From DASZFV01 sp036494575 (lineage in GTDB: Bacteria > Myxococcota_A > Polyangia > Fen-1088), in contig DASXOE010000048.1 in NCBI GenBank assembly GCA_036494575.1, positions 1 through 64,000 on the forward strand: DNA of 64,000 bases. Reading direction: 5' to 3'. Numbering within the stretch: the stretch's first letter is position 1; every line of letters starts with the position of its first letter. The translations under genes were made by a program, and so were the position numbers. Of the stretch, positions 18,882 to 27,591 are shown one piece after another. The notes under the pieces are model-generated. The model was not told where the DNA came from and ran no database searches. It saw only the letters and a program-made list of their open reading frames with translations.

Positions 18882-19772
18882 TTAGAGCGCGAACAGGTTC
18901 GCTGGAACGCCTTGTACATCGTCGAGCTCGATCGCGTAAAGCGACCCCGCGCAGACGTCTTGCCGGTCTTCGTCGGGAGACGACATGAGATACCGCGCCG
19001 AGGTCACGAACAAGGTCCGCAGGTCGGGCCCACCGAAGGTCGGGCAGCTCGGCCGGCTCACGGGCAGCTCGAGCACGCGCTCGATCTCGCCCGTCGGGGC
19101 GTAGCGCACGACGCGGTGCCCTCCCCACTCGGCGTTCCACAGGTAGCCTTCGCTGTCCGTGCAGCTGCCGTCGGGCACGCCCTTGTCGGTGCGCGCGAGC
19201 GGCTGCCACGTCGTGGGCAGGCCGCCGCCGTCGAGCGTCGTCCACTCGATGACCTTCGTCATGGAGTCGGCGAAGTACATGCGGTTGCGAGCCTGATCGA
19301 AGCAGATCGAGTTGCTCACGCCGATGCCGTCGCGCACGGCGCGCGCCTTGCCGTCGCCCGTGACGCACCAGAGCCGGCCGTTCCTGGCCTCCTCGTCATG
19401 CTGCATCGAGCCCACCCAGAAGCGACCCGCGCCGTCGACCTTGCCGTCGTTGAGCCGGTTCGCGGGCCGATCGCCCTCGAGGACCGCGACCTCCTCGAGC
19501 GACGCGAGCCCGCGCGCCGGGTCGAACCAGATGATCCGATCCTGGTGCGTGGCGATGAGGCCGCCCGAGCGGCACTCCGCGAGCGAGCCCGTGAAGCGCT
19601 CGAGCTGCCAAGACTCGAAAGACGTCTCGCGAGAGGCGCCGCCGCGCCGCGGTCGGTACCCGTGGACGCGGCGCGAGACGATGTCGACGAAGTAAAGGCG
19701 CTGCTCGCGCTCAGACCAGACGGGGCCCTCGCCGAGAACGCAAGGCGGGACGTCGAGCTTTTCGATGCGCAA
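18882..19772 (-). CDS. SMP-30/gluconolactonase family protein (copy 2)
   Basis: 296 residues. SMP-30 propeller with CVLGEGPVWSEREQRLYFVD, NRLNDGKVDGAGRFWVGSM, VSNSICFD and GVPDGSCTDSEGY carrying the metal ligands Glu, Asn and Asp. The N-terminal strand is nearly identical in pattern to copy 1, but overall the two are diverged paralogues. No signal peptide. It lies between the porin gene (27 bp) and the sugar-binding lipoprotein gene (19 bp), so the three are probably one operon. Confidence 0.9.
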   Translation of the reverse strand: MRIEKLDVPPCVLGEGPVWSEREQRLYFVDIVSRRVHGYRPRRGGASRETSFESWQLERFTGSLAECRSGGLIATHQDRIIWFDPARGLASLEEVAVLEGDRPANRLNDGKVDGAGRFWVGSMQHDEEARNGRLWCVTGDGKARAVRDGIGVSNSICFDQARNRMYFADSMTKVIEWTTLDGGGLPTTWQPLARTDKGVPDGSCTDSEGYLWNAEWGGHRVVRYAPTGEIERVLELPVSRPSCPTFGGPDLRTLFVTSARYLMSSPDEDRQDVCAGSLYAIELDDVQGVPANLFAL

Positions 19773-19799
19773 GAACGCTCCAGAGCGGCGCGCGGAGAC

Positions 19800-21074
19800 C
19801 TACCAGAAGTAGTTGACGCCCACGCCCCCGAAATTCATGTTCTGGAGCTCGCCGTAGTGCCACTTCGACGTCCAGCGCATGTACTCGGCGGTGAAGACGA
19901 TCGTGTCCATCTTGTGCGACAGGACGGCGTGGAACTCCTGGTTCTGGGCAAGGATGCTGTAGGCGCTCGTGATCTTGTCGTCGGCCGTGGGGCGGACGAA
20001 GAGGGCCCCGCCACCGACGGCCAGCGCCGTCCCCTGGTAATCGTAGGCCACGTTTCCGAAGAAGCCCCGGAAGAGGCGCGTCTCCCCCGTCCCGTCGAAG
20101 GCGATCGGGTAGGTCGGGTCTTCGGTCTCCAGAGGCACGTGCGTGCCGATGCCAGCGCCGGTCCAGCCGCCGCCAGCCACCGTCAAGCCAGCGACGTCGA
20201 CGATCCCCGCGCCCATGACACCCCAGACGTTGAGCTTCTGCATGGTGGCGTCTTGCTTCTCGGGCTGGTCGGACATGCCCTGGCCGATGAGGCGCAGGCG
20301 GGTCGCTCCGAACGTATGGTCGTAGCTGAGCTCGGCGTCGATACGCGGGACCGGCGTCAGGAGGTAGTTGGTCTGCGAACGGGTCGGGTCCACGACGGCG
20401 ACCTGAAGCTGGAAGCCGCCGATGCGCGGCGAGATGTAGCGCATCTGCGCGTCGAAGCCCGCGTACAGCGGACCGGCGCCGACGGACCCGCATCCGATGA
20501 CGGACGAGCTCAACGTGCAGGGGTTGCCCACACCAAAGCGGTAGGCGATGAGGACGACCTCGGCCGAAGCCGATCCGAAGATGGAGAACATGCGTCCGAA
20601 CTTCAGAGAGCCGTACGGGGTCACGAGCGACGCCCAGGCCTCGCGGAAGTCGACCCCCTTGGACGGAGACTGGCCGCGGTCGCTGCTGATGTCCTCGAGG
20701 TTGACGGCCATGAGCGATTCCACGTGCACCTGGTCGCTGATCCTGCGATTGACGCCAAAGCCAATCTGGGTTCCCACGAAGCCGCTGCGCAGGCGGGAGA
20801 GCGTGACGGTCGGCGCCCCGCTGCCTGACGTCTGCACTTGCGAAGTCAGGAACTTCCCCCCGAGCAACACGCCTCCCTGTGGATTCAGCGAGGACGGATC
20901 TCCGTCGCCCGTCGTCAGCTGATAATGCGCGGCGATGAGCCCGGTCGTATAGATGCTCCAGCCGTTGTCGTCGAAGAACGTCACGTTGGCGGCGGCGCGA
21001 CCGGAGCTGAGGAAGACGGCGGCGAGCGCCATCGCAGAGGCGAGCCTGAGGGTCGATGCGCGGAGTCGTCTCAT
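19800..21074 (-). CDS. Outer-membrane porin
   Basis: 424 residues from ATG 21074 (GGGTGAGAAG upstream). Signal peptide (LASAMALAAVFLSSGRAAA) followed by a Gram-negative porin-like sequence of alternating polar and hydrophobic strands: FFDDNGWSIYTTGLIAAHYQ, GFVGTQIGFGVNRRISDQV, FREAWASLVTPYGSLKFGR, the -G-LKFGR constriction-type segment, and a terminal strand ending in NYFW with an aromatic last residue. It probably admits a sugar to the periplasm, as first gene of the transcript porin, lactonase, sugar-binding lipoprotein. Confidence 0.85.
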   Translation of the reverse strand: MRRLRASTLRLASAMALAAVFLSSGRAAANVTFFDDNGWSIYTTGLIAAHYQLTTGDGDPSSLNPQGGVLLGGKFLTSQVQTSGSGAPTVTLSRLRSGFVGTQIGFGVNRRISDQVHVESLMAVNLEDISSDRGQSPSKGVDFREAWASLVTPYGSLKFGRMFSIFGSASAEVVLIAYRFGVGNPCTLSSSVIGCGSVGAGPLYAGFDAQMRYISPRIGGFQLQVAVVDPTRSQTNYLLTPVPRIDAELSYDHTFGATRLRLIGQGMSDQPEKQDATMQKLNVWGVMGAGIVDVAGLTVAGGGWTGAGIGTHVPLETEDPTYPIAFDGTGETRLFRGFFGNVAYDYQGTALAVGGGALFVRPTADDKITSAYSILAQNQEFHAVLSHKMDTIVFTAEYMRWTSKWHYGELQNMNFGGVGVNYFW

Positions 21075-21090
21075 CGTGCTTCTCACCCTT

Positions 21091-21120
21091 TCTGACCTTG
21101 TCTGACGTTGTCTGATCTTC
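21091..21120. promoter_or_regulatory. Three 10-bp tandem repeats upstream of porin gene
   Basis: TCTGACCTTG, TCTGACGTTG and TCTGATCTTC follow each other with no gap, 17 bp before the porin start codon. One helical turn per unit would put three identical half-sites on one DNA face. Function inferred only. Confidence 0.5.
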
Positions 21121-21148
21121 GGGAAATACAAGGTCTCCGGACACATAG

Positions 21149-21162
21149 ACGCACAATTGCGT
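21149..21162. promoter_or_regulatory. Inverted repeat, possible operator
   Basis: ACGCA-CAAT-TGCGT, perfect 5-bp arms, about 75 bp upstream of the porin start. Size fits a dimeric repressor site; the regulator is unknown. Confidence 0.35.
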
Positions 21163-21204
21163 ACAGAAGCGCGCGTCTTATAACACCGCCGCCCGGAAAA
21201 GTGA

Positions 21205-21217
21205 CCCCAAATTGGGG
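21205..21217. promoter_or_regulatory. Perfect 13-bp palindrome, possible operator
   Basis: CCCCAA-A-TTGGGG in the divergent region, about 130 bp from the porin start and 160 bp from the FG-GAP gene start. Confidence 0.35.
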
Positions 21218-21379
21218 CGGCGGGGTCTTCGTACCTGAAGCCCAGGCCGGGGCCGTGCAAAAGGCCGCCGCGAGACGCAACACTAGTGCTACTCCACCCA
21301 GTACGATAGATTCCTCAAGTAGGTGTTCGGAGCTTAGGCACGCACAGACAGCTCCTCACCGCGTCCCCCAGGAGGTTTT

Positions 21380-23212
21380 ATGTTCTCTCCCCGTCACTCG
21401 AAGACCCGTTTCCTATTCTTGTCGTCCCTGCTCTGCTTCGGCGCGGGAGCGACCTCTCTCAACTGCGGCTTCGGCAACACGACGGCGTCGCCGCAAGGTG
21501 CTGCGGGGACCAGCGGGAGCGGCTCTGCCGGCTCGACGGGCGCGGCGGGCACGGGCGGACCCGGCGCCGCAGGCGCGGGTGGACCCGGCGCGGCGGGCGC
21601 GGGCGGACCCGGCGCGGCAGGCGCGGGCGGACCCGGCGCAGCGGGCGCGGGCGGACCTGGCGCAGCGGGCGCGGGCGGACCCGGCACCGGGGGCGTGGGC
21701 GGACCCGGCACCGGGGGCGTGACGGGTGCGGCCGGCGGCAACCTCAACCCCGGCGCGACCTTCATGAACTATGAGCTCACGGGCAGCATGCCCAAGCTGA
21801 AGGCGGTCATTCCCACGACTCACGGAACGCTCAGCTATACGAAGACGGTCATCAACGAGCAGTTCTGGGCCGAGAGCTGCTCGATCGCGGACTACAACCA
21901 CGACGGCATCGCGGACCTCTCGGCGGGCCGAAGATGGTACGAGGGCCCCGATTTCAAGAAGGTGCATATCTATCGCGGCGGCCACGACGCGTTGCCGAGG
22001 GCGGGAGCTTCCGCCGAGCTCGTCGACGGCGTCTCGGACGACTGGGCGGACTATCCGTGGGACATGGACGGGGACGGCTGGCCCGACATCATCAACATCG
22101 CGTCCTCGGACGCCGAGGAGACGGTCTCGCTCCTGCCGAGGCCGCAGACGCACGCGACGGCGTTCTGGTACAAGAACCCCGGCGTCGCTGCGATGTTGTC
22201 TGCCGACCCGGCCGGTGTCGCCGGCCAGAACTGGGCGTCGCACATCATGCACACCGACGTTCGCCAGGAGCAGCACGGCATGGTCGACGTCGACGGTGAC
22301 GGCAAGCCCGAGATCTTCGGGGCGTGCCGGGACTGCGTGCCCACCCAGACCAAGGGCTACTACTACCAGCCCGATTGGACGAACCCGACGGGGCCTTGGA
22401 AGTACCAGGCCGTCACGCCCAAGGACATGTACCCGTTCCCGTTCGGCGGGACCGGCTGGCTGCACGGGATCGGCTTCGGCGACGTCAACATGGACGGAAA
22501 ACCCGACCTCCTGGAGCGTGGCGGAGTCTGGAAGCAACAGGCCAGTCCTTCGTTCCCCGGCGGCGCGACGACCTCGAGCATCTCCTCGTGCACGTCGAAT
22601 CCCGGGTCGTGCGGGTGGGTCAACACTCCTCTGTGGAACGGAGACCCGGGCGGAAACCAGGGCGGCGCGCACATGTACGCCTACGACATCGACGGTGACG
22701 GTGACATCGACATCTTCAGCGCCGACTGGGCCCACGGCCAGAATCTGGCTTGGTACGAGAACACCTCGCCGGACCCCAAGACCCCAACGTCCTTCGTGAA
22801 GCACTACTTCATGAAGAGCAACAGCGCGGCCGACCTGGCCGCCTACGGCCTCTTTTTCACCGAGCCTCACGCGGCGCAGGCCGTCGACATGGACGGCGAC
22901 GGCGTTCCCGACATCGTGACGGGCAAGATGCGCTTCGCCCACCCCTATGACCAAAACGATCCCGATCCGGACGGCGAGCCCTATCTCTACGTCTTCAAGA
23001 CCGTCCAGGAGATGCACCCGGGCGTGTCCGGAAAGGCGCACTTCGAGCCTCATTTGGTCGACGGCTCGCCCACCGCGGCCGTGGGCGCCACGGGGATGAA
23101 TGGCGGCGTTGGCGTCGGTCGTCAGCTCGCGGTCGGGCAGATCAACACCGACGGCATCCCGGACATCTGCATTTCATCGAAGCTGGGTCTCTACGTCTTC
23201 TACGGAAAGTAG
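21380..23212 (+). CDS. FG-GAP/VCBS-repeat lipoprotein with collagen-like spacer
   Basis: 610 residues; ATG 21380 after AGGAGGT. Signal peptide with a lipobox-like SLNC (residue 29). A Gly-Pro-Gly-Ala-Ala repeat spacer covers about 55-120. The rest is a calcium-binding beta-propeller with seven DxDGDG-type loops: DYNHDGIADL, DMDGDGWPDI, DVDGDGKPEI, DVNMDGKPDL, DIDGDGDIDI, DMDGDGVPDI and QINTDGIPDI. Such exported propellers bind polysaccharide or protein partners or line a sugar-processing site. No catalytic residues were recognised. Its place upstream of cytochrome and PQQ-propeller genes suggests a shared extracytoplasmic job. Confidence 0.85.
   Translation: MFSPRHSKTRFLFLSSLLCFGAGATSLNCGFGNTTASPQGAAGTSGSGSAGSTGAAGTGGPGAAGAGGPGAAGAGGPGAAGAGGPGAAGAGGPGAAGAGGPGTGGVGGPGTGGVTGAAGGNLNPGATFMNYELTGSMPKLKAVIPTTHGTLSYTKTVINEQFWAESCSIADYNHDGIADLSAGRRWYEGPDFKKVHIYRGGHDALPRAGASAELVDGVSDDWADYPWDMDGDGWPDIINIASSDAEETVSLLPRPQTHATAFWYKNPGVAAMLSADPAGVAGQNWASHIMHTDVRQEQHGMVDVDGDGKPEIFGACRDCVPTQTKGYYYQPDWTNPTGPWKYQAVTPKDMYPFPFGGTGWLHGIGFGDVNMDGKPDLLERGGVWKQQASPSFPGGATTSSISSCTSNPGSCGWVNTPLWNGDPGGNQGGAHMYAYDIDGDGDIDIFSADWAHGQNLAWYENTSPDPKTPTSFVKHYFMKSNSAADLAAYGLFFTEPHAAQAVDMDGDGVPDIVTGKMRFAHPYDQNDPDPDGEPYLYVFKTVQEMHPGVSGKAHFEPHLVDGSPTAAVGATGMNGGVGVGRQLAVGQINTDGIPDICISSKLGLYVFYGK
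21557..21724 (+). repeat. 24-bp tandem repeat, seven units, coding
   Basis: Unit GGACCCGGCGCGGCGGGCGCGGGC encodes GPGAAGAG. Five such units are followed by two GPGTGGV variants. Period is exactly 24 bp. It forms the spacer of the FG-GAP lipoprotein. Confidence 0.9.
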
Positions 23213-23283
23213 CCGAGCGCGTCGCCACCGTGGTCTTTCGGCTGCCTTGGGGCGGCGATGCGTTCGTCGTACCCTTCGTGCAC

Positions 23284-23304
23284 CACGGGTTCTCTGGACC
23301 CGTG
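23284..23304 (+). terminator. Hairpin after the FG-GAP lipoprotein gene
   Basis: CACGGGT-TCTCTGG-ACCCGTG, 7-bp perfect arms, 72 bp after the stop. No T-run follows, so intrinsic termination is uncertain. Confidence 0.3.
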
Positions 23305-23378
23305 CGGCGCTTTCGGGGTAAAGGAAGCTATATTTACCGCTTCCGTTTCTCGTTTCGTCCCGTTCAGGAGGTCACATC

Positions 23379-23444
23379 ATGTCGTTGCGCCGTTCTTTGA
23401 CCCGACTCGCACCGTTCGTCGCGGTCGCGCCGACAGGAGGATAG
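23379..23444 (+). CDS. 21-residue leader-like ORF or truncated signal peptide
   Basis: ATG at 23379 is preceded by CAGGAGGTCACATC, an excellent ribosome site, and the frame stops at TAG 23442. The product MSLRRSLTRLAPFVAVAPTG looks like the beginning of an exported protein. It lies 38 bp upstream of the cytochrome lipoprotein gene. It may be a regulatory leader peptide or the stump left after deletion of an exported-protein gene. Confidence 0.35.
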   Translation: MSLRRSLTRLAPFVAVAPTGG

Positions 23445-23482
23445 GGTCTCGAAGGAGACGCCTATTGGCAGGAGCACCAACT

Positions 23483-24958
23483 ATGACGGACAAGCTTGGC
23501 GCGTACCGGGAACGACTGCTCGGAGTTACAATCTCCATCCTATTTTTCATGGGTTGCAGCAGCCCATCCCCGGGGGGCACCAGCGGGACCAGCGGATCGA
23601 GCGGCACGGCGCCTGGAAGTGGAAGCAGCGGCAGCTCGGGATCGGCAGGTGCCGGTGGGGCGGGCGGCGGGCTCAAGGACGCCGGCACCGGCGGTGGTGG
23701 GACCGCCGGCGGGGGGCAAGATGGCGGACAAGACAGCGGGCAGGACAGCGGGCCCTTCGCGTGCCCCACCCTGCCCGCCCCGGGTAGCTGCGCGCCCCCG
23801 GTCGACATCCGGTGCCCCTACCCGAAGCTGAGCCAAACGGGCTGCATCGATCCGAGCCCCTTCAGCGATCCCAAGCTCCCCATCAAGATGGCGAGCGTCG
23901 TCGTTCCCTACGAGGTCAACAGTCCTCTCTGGTCCGACGGCGCGCTCAAGAGCCGCGGCATGAGGTTGCCAACGGGGGGCAAGATCCACGTCAAGGACTG
24001 CGTCCAGAACCCAACGGAGTGCGGCGTGCTCGATCCGGCCACCTTCAAGTGCTGTCTACCTCCGGCAGACGACGGCAAGTGGGTTTTCCCCGCCGGCACC
24101 GTGATGGTCAAGAACTTCATGTTTCCGGACGCGAGCCGGCCCTCCGGATACAAGCTCGTCGAGACGCGGCTCTTCGTCCACATGGACCATGTCGTCCAGG
24201 TGGAAGGGGTAAAGACCGAGTGGGTGGGCTACGGCTATCAGTGGGACGACGCCCAGACGGACGCAACCGTCATCGGCGGCCTGGTCGACGGCAGCGACAC
24301 GGGCGTGAGCGTCACGTTTCACGTCGCGCCGACGGCGAGCGCCGCCCCGCAGCCGATCACCTGGGATTACCCGAGCCGGCTCGATTGCATCACTTGCCAC
24401 ACGCCGATCACGCCCGCGACGACGCCCGTCAGTGGCTACACCCTGGGGCCCGAGACGATTCAGATGAACCGAGTCGCCACGGGCGACACGATGAACCAGA
24501 TCGACAAGCTCGCCGCGCTGGGCGTGTTCGAGGCGGCGCCCGTCAAACCCTACAAGGCGCCCCTGGTGGCGCCCTACCCCGGACAGTCGGGCTCGCCCCC
24601 GCAGACGGCGACGCTGGAACAGCGGGCGCGCTCGTACTTGCACGCGAACTGTGCCTTCTGCCATCGCCCGGACGGCAAGTGGAACGGGTTCGACGTTCGC
24701 TACGACGTGCCGTTCAAGAGCACGGCCCTTTGCAACGCGGCGCCGGGGAAAGGCGACCTGGGCGTGACGGGAGCGACGCTCCTCACGCCCAAGAACCCGA
24801 TGAGCTCTCTCGTGTGGCTGCGGATGCACGCTCCCGTCGGCACCGCGACGAACGGAGGCACCGGACGCATGCCGGAGATCGCTAGCTCCGTGGTCGACAC
24901 CCAGGGCACGGATCTCATGAGCCAGTGGATCACCTCGATCCCGGCTTGCCCGATGTAG
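23483..24958 (+). CDS. Diheme cytochrome c lipoprotein (SO_2930-like)
   Basis: 491 residues from ATG 23483 (GGCAGGAG upstream); the frame is open upstream without supporting signals. The signal peptide ends in LFFMGC (Cys 24). A Gly/Ser/Gln-Asp repeat spacer follows to about residue 95. Two haem c sites are seen, CITCH (about 304-308) and CAFCH (about 391-395), with the family blocks VVVPYEVNSPLWSDGA, RLFVHMD and ARSYLHANCAFCHRPDG. It is anchored on the periplasmic or outer face and probably passes electrons. It sits 35 bp before the PQQ-propeller gene. Confidence 0.85.
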   Translation: MTDKLGAYRERLLGVTISILFFMGCSSPSPGGTSGTSGSSGTAPGSGSSGSSGSAGAGGAGGGLKDAGTGGGGTAGGGQDGGQDSGQDSGPFACPTLPAPGSCAPPVDIRCPYPKLSQTGCIDPSPFSDPKLPIKMASVVVPYEVNSPLWSDGALKSRGMRLPTGGKIHVKDCVQNPTECGVLDPATFKCCLPPADDGKWVFPAGTVMVKNFMFPDASRPSGYKLVETRLFVHMDHVVQVEGVKTEWVGYGYQWDDAQTDATVIGGLVDGSDTGVSVTFHVAPTASAAPQPITWDYPSRLDCITCHTPITPATTPVSGYTLGPETIQMNRVATGDTMNQIDKLAALGVFEAAPVKPYKAPLVAPYPGQSGSPPQTATLEQRARSYLHANCAFCHRPDGKWNGFDVRYDVPFKSTALCNAAPGKGDLGVTGATLLTPKNPMSSLVWLRMHAPVGTATNGGTGRMPEIASSVVDTQGTDLMSQWITSIPACPM

Positions 24959-24993
24959 CAAAATCCGCTCTCTTTCTTCAGCACGAGGCGAAA

Positions 24994-26838
24994 ATGACCA
25001 TGAAGCTCACCAAGGCGTCCGTAGGGCTCGCGGGGATCCTCGCACTGTTCGCGTGCTCGCCGTCGGGGAGCGGGAACCCAGGCACTGGCGTGGGGACAGC
25101 TGGCGCTGGGACGGGCGCGGCTGGCGCCGCGGGCACGACGGCGGGCGGCGGCGGCGCGGGGACGATGGGCGAGGCCGGCGCGGGAACGGCGGGCGCCGCG
25201 GGGACCACGGGCGCGGCCGGTGCGGCTGGCGCGGCCGGGACCGGCGCCGCGGGGACCGGGGGAGCGGCCGGGACGGGCGTGGCGGGCACGGGGCCGGCCG
25301 ACGAGTCGGTGCTCGAAAAGGGAAAGCGTCCGTCGCGAGACGGCAACTACGTTCAGCCCATGCTGACCACGGCAGCGGCGGCGAAGGTGATGCCGGACAC
25401 GACGTTCAACGCGGCCGCGACCTTCAACGGACAGATATACGCCTCGCCCCTTTATCTGGCGAAGGGCCCTGGGGGGATGGGGATCTTCATCGCCGCCACG
25501 ACGAACAATGACGTGAAGGCATTCGACGATACGGGCAAGCCGGTCTGGACGCGTAACTTCGGCACGTATTCGTCGAGCGGGGTCTTCATGCCCAAAGGCG
25601 TCATGGGCACGCCGGTCATCGACCCCGCGGCTGGCGCCGACGGATTCGCGACGATCTACGCCTGCGCCCCTGCCGCCGCGGCGCCCGGTGGCAAGATGGA
25701 TCACTACGAGGTCCACGCGATCTCCGCAAAAGACGGAACCGAGCGGACCGGTTGGCCGGCGAAGCTCGACGGCACGATCATGGCGAAGAACGACGGATTG
25801 AACCGTCCTTTCGTCCCAGGCAACCACGCGCAGCGTCCAGCGCTGTCACTGGTCAACGGCGTCGTGTACGTCGGATTCGGAGGCCCCTTCGGTGACATCG
25901 GGACCTACTACGGCTGGGTCATCGCGGTCGACACGAAGAACCCGGCGACCGTCGCCGCGTGGTCTACGCGTCTCATGGGCGGCGCCATTTGGTCGCCGGG
26001 CGGCTTCGCTTCCGATGGCAACGGCGTGCTCATCACGACGGGCAACTACTGGCCCGGCCGTTTCACGGCGCCCATGACTTACGGAGACACCGAATCGATC
26101 ATTCGGATCACCGGAATGCCGAACGCGCCGGTTCGGAGCGGTGCGTACTACCCCGTGCGCTGGAAGCAGATAGACACCGACGACCAAGACTTCGGCGCGT
26201 CCAGCGTCATGCTCCTGAACGTCCCTGGCTCGACCCATGGCAGCTATGCGGTGAGCGCGACGAAGGACGCGCACCTCTACATCGTCGGCAGCGCGATGCT
26301 CGGCATGGACGGCGGGGGCGGCGAAGACGTCGACCTGACGCTCTCGGCGAGCAACCACTCCGCGCGCGTCTCCCCCGTGGCCTACACGACCGCCACCGGA
26401 ATCCACTTCGCCCTCACCGTCGACCGAGGCCCGTACATGGGATGCCCAGCCGGCTCGAACCCGGACCCCGCCATGGCCGTCCTCATGGGCTTCACGGTGA
26501 CCCCGGGCAATCCCATCACCGTGACCCAGAACTGGTGCCTCACCATCGGGGGCCCGACGATGTTCGACGATGGCACGATCAGGAACCGGAGCGCCTCTCC
26601 CCTCGTCACGACCACGGACGGCATGAGCCAACCGATCGTGTGGGTCGCAGGGAGCTCGTCGCAAACCGCGGCCGGTACGACGGCGAATTTCCTCTACGGC
26701 GTCGACGGGGAGACCGGCAAGGTCCTCTACATGGGCGGCAATTGCCCGGGCATTCGCCAGTGGACGACTCCGATCGCGGTCAAGGGGCACATCGTCTTGG
26801 GCGGCGACGGCCGCCTTTGCTCGTGGTCTCCGCATTAA
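24994..26838 (+). CDS. PQQ-type beta-propeller lipoprotein
   Basis: 614 residues from ATG 24994. The signal peptide ends in ALFAC (Cys 18), then a Gly/Ala/Thr spacer (to about 100), then propeller blades with tryptophan-docking patterns: IFIAATTNNDVKAFDDTGKP, VWTRNFG, YEVHAISAKDGTERTGWPAK, GWVIAVDTKNPATVAAWS, FLYGVDGETGKVLYMGG. The blades resemble PQQ-dependent alcohol/sugar dehydrogenases, but the catalytic Asp and the PQQ-stacking disulfide were not identified, so enzymatic activity is unproven. Directly downstream of a diheme cytochrome, a dehydrogenase-cytochrome pair is plausible. Confidence 0.75.
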   Translation: MTMKLTKASVGLAGILALFACSPSGSGNPGTGVGTAGAGTGAAGAAGTTAGGGGAGTMGEAGAGTAGAAGTTGAAGAAGAAGTGAAGTGGAAGTGVAGTGPADESVLEKGKRPSRDGNYVQPMLTTAAAAKVMPDTTFNAAATFNGQIYASPLYLAKGPGGMGIFIAATTNNDVKAFDDTGKPVWTRNFGTYSSSGVFMPKGVMGTPVIDPAAGADGFATIYACAPAAAAPGGKMDHYEVHAISAKDGTERTGWPAKLDGTIMAKNDGLNRPFVPGNHAQRPALSLVNGVVYVGFGGPFGDIGTYYGWVIAVDTKNPATVAAWSTRLMGGAIWSPGGFASDGNGVLITTGNYWPGRFTAPMTYGDTESIIRITGMPNAPVRSGAYYPVRWKQIDTDDQDFGASSVMLLNVPGSTHGSYAVSATKDAHLYIVGSAMLGMDGGGGEDVDLTLSASNHSARVSPVAYTTATGIHFALTVDRGPYMGCPAGSNPDPAMAVLMGFTVTPGNPITVTQNWCLTIGGPTMFDDGTIRNRSASPLVTTTDGMSQPIVWVAGSSSQTAAGTTANFLYGVDGETGKVLYMGGNCPGIRQWTTPIAVKGHIVLGGDGRLCSWSPH

Positions 26839-26901
26839 TAAGCGCGCGCCCGGCAGCTCGACGCCTGGATCAACGCTCGGCCGTTGAAGTAACCTACGGC
26901 G

Positions 26902-27561
26902 GTGGCTTCTCCCGCAGGTCCCGAACCCGGTCCTCTCGCGTCCTTACGCGCCCACCGCCTCGTCCCTGTCGTCGCGATCCGCGACGCCGACGCGGTCCTG
27001 GGGCTCGCAGAGGCGCTCGTGGCGGGTGGCCTGCCCCTCATCGAGATCACGCTGCGCACGGAGGCAGCCCCGGAGGCTCTCCGGCGCGCGTCCACCGTGA
27101 AGAACCTCGTCGTCGTCGCGGGGACCGTTACGACACCGGATCATGTCAAGCTGGCTGTCGACTGTGGCGCCAAGATGATCGTGAGCCCCGGGCTCAACAC
27201 GCGCGTCGTCGAGTATTGTCTCGCGCACGATCTGCCGGTCGTGCCCGGCGTCTGCACGCCCACGGAGATCGAGACGGCGCGCAACCTCGGCCTCAAGACG
27301 CTGAAGTTCTTCCCCGCCGAGGCCTACGGTGGCGTGCGCACGCTCAAGGCGCTCGGCGACGTCTACAAGGACTTCAGCTTCGTGCCCACGGGCGGCGTCA
27401 ATCTGCAAAATCTGGGGGACTACCTCAAGCTCCCCATCGTCCTGGCGTGCGGCGGCTCCTGGATGGTCCCCGCCGACGCCATCAACGACCGCCGCTTCGG
27501 CGACGTCGAAAAGCTGGCCCGCGACGCCGTCGCGCTCGTCGAGACGCTCGCGCTGGCGTGA
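26902..27561 (+). CDS. eda: KDPG aldolase (2-dehydro-3-deoxy-phosphogluconate aldolase)
   Basis: 219 residues, GTG start. Class I aldolase splitting KDPG into pyruvate and glyceraldehyde 3-phosphate (Entner-Doudoroff). Seen are VVAIRDAD at the first strand, EITLRT with the catalytic Glu (residue 48), AGTVTT, SPGLNT, VPGVCTPTEI, the Schiff-base Lys in LKFFPAEAYGG (residue 135), FVPTGGVN and ACGGSWMV. All active-site residues are present. It closes a block of sugar uptake and lactonase genes, which fits use of oxidised sugars. Confidence 0.93.
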   Translation: MASPAGPEPGPLASLRAHRLVPVVAIRDADAVLGLAEALVAGGLPLIEITLRTEAAPEALRRASTVKNLVVVAGTVTTPDHVKLAVDCGAKMIVSPGLNTRVVEYCLAHDLPVVPGVCTPTEIETARNLGLKTLKFFPAEAYGGVRTLKALGDVYKDFSFVPTGGVNLQNLGDYLKLPIVLACGGSWMVPADAINDRRFGDVEKLARDAVALVETLALA

Positions 27562-27591
27562 CGGCCGTCGGGGCGTCCCGCCCCACCCCCG

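Larger units (their letters stand above)
21075..21379. other. 305-bp divergent intergenic region between porin and FG-GAP lipoprotein genes
   Basis: No gene seen. It holds three 10-bp tandem repeats (21091-21120) and two inverted repeats (21149-21162, 21205-21217), so it probably contains both divergent promoters and regulator sites. A strong ribosome site (AGGAGGT, 21370-21376) precedes the plus-strand gene. Confidence 0.6.

Noticed and set aside
21557..21724. Regular 24-bp repeats considered as a CRISPR array
   Set aside because: No unique spacers; the units are contiguous, in frame and encode GPGAAGAG.
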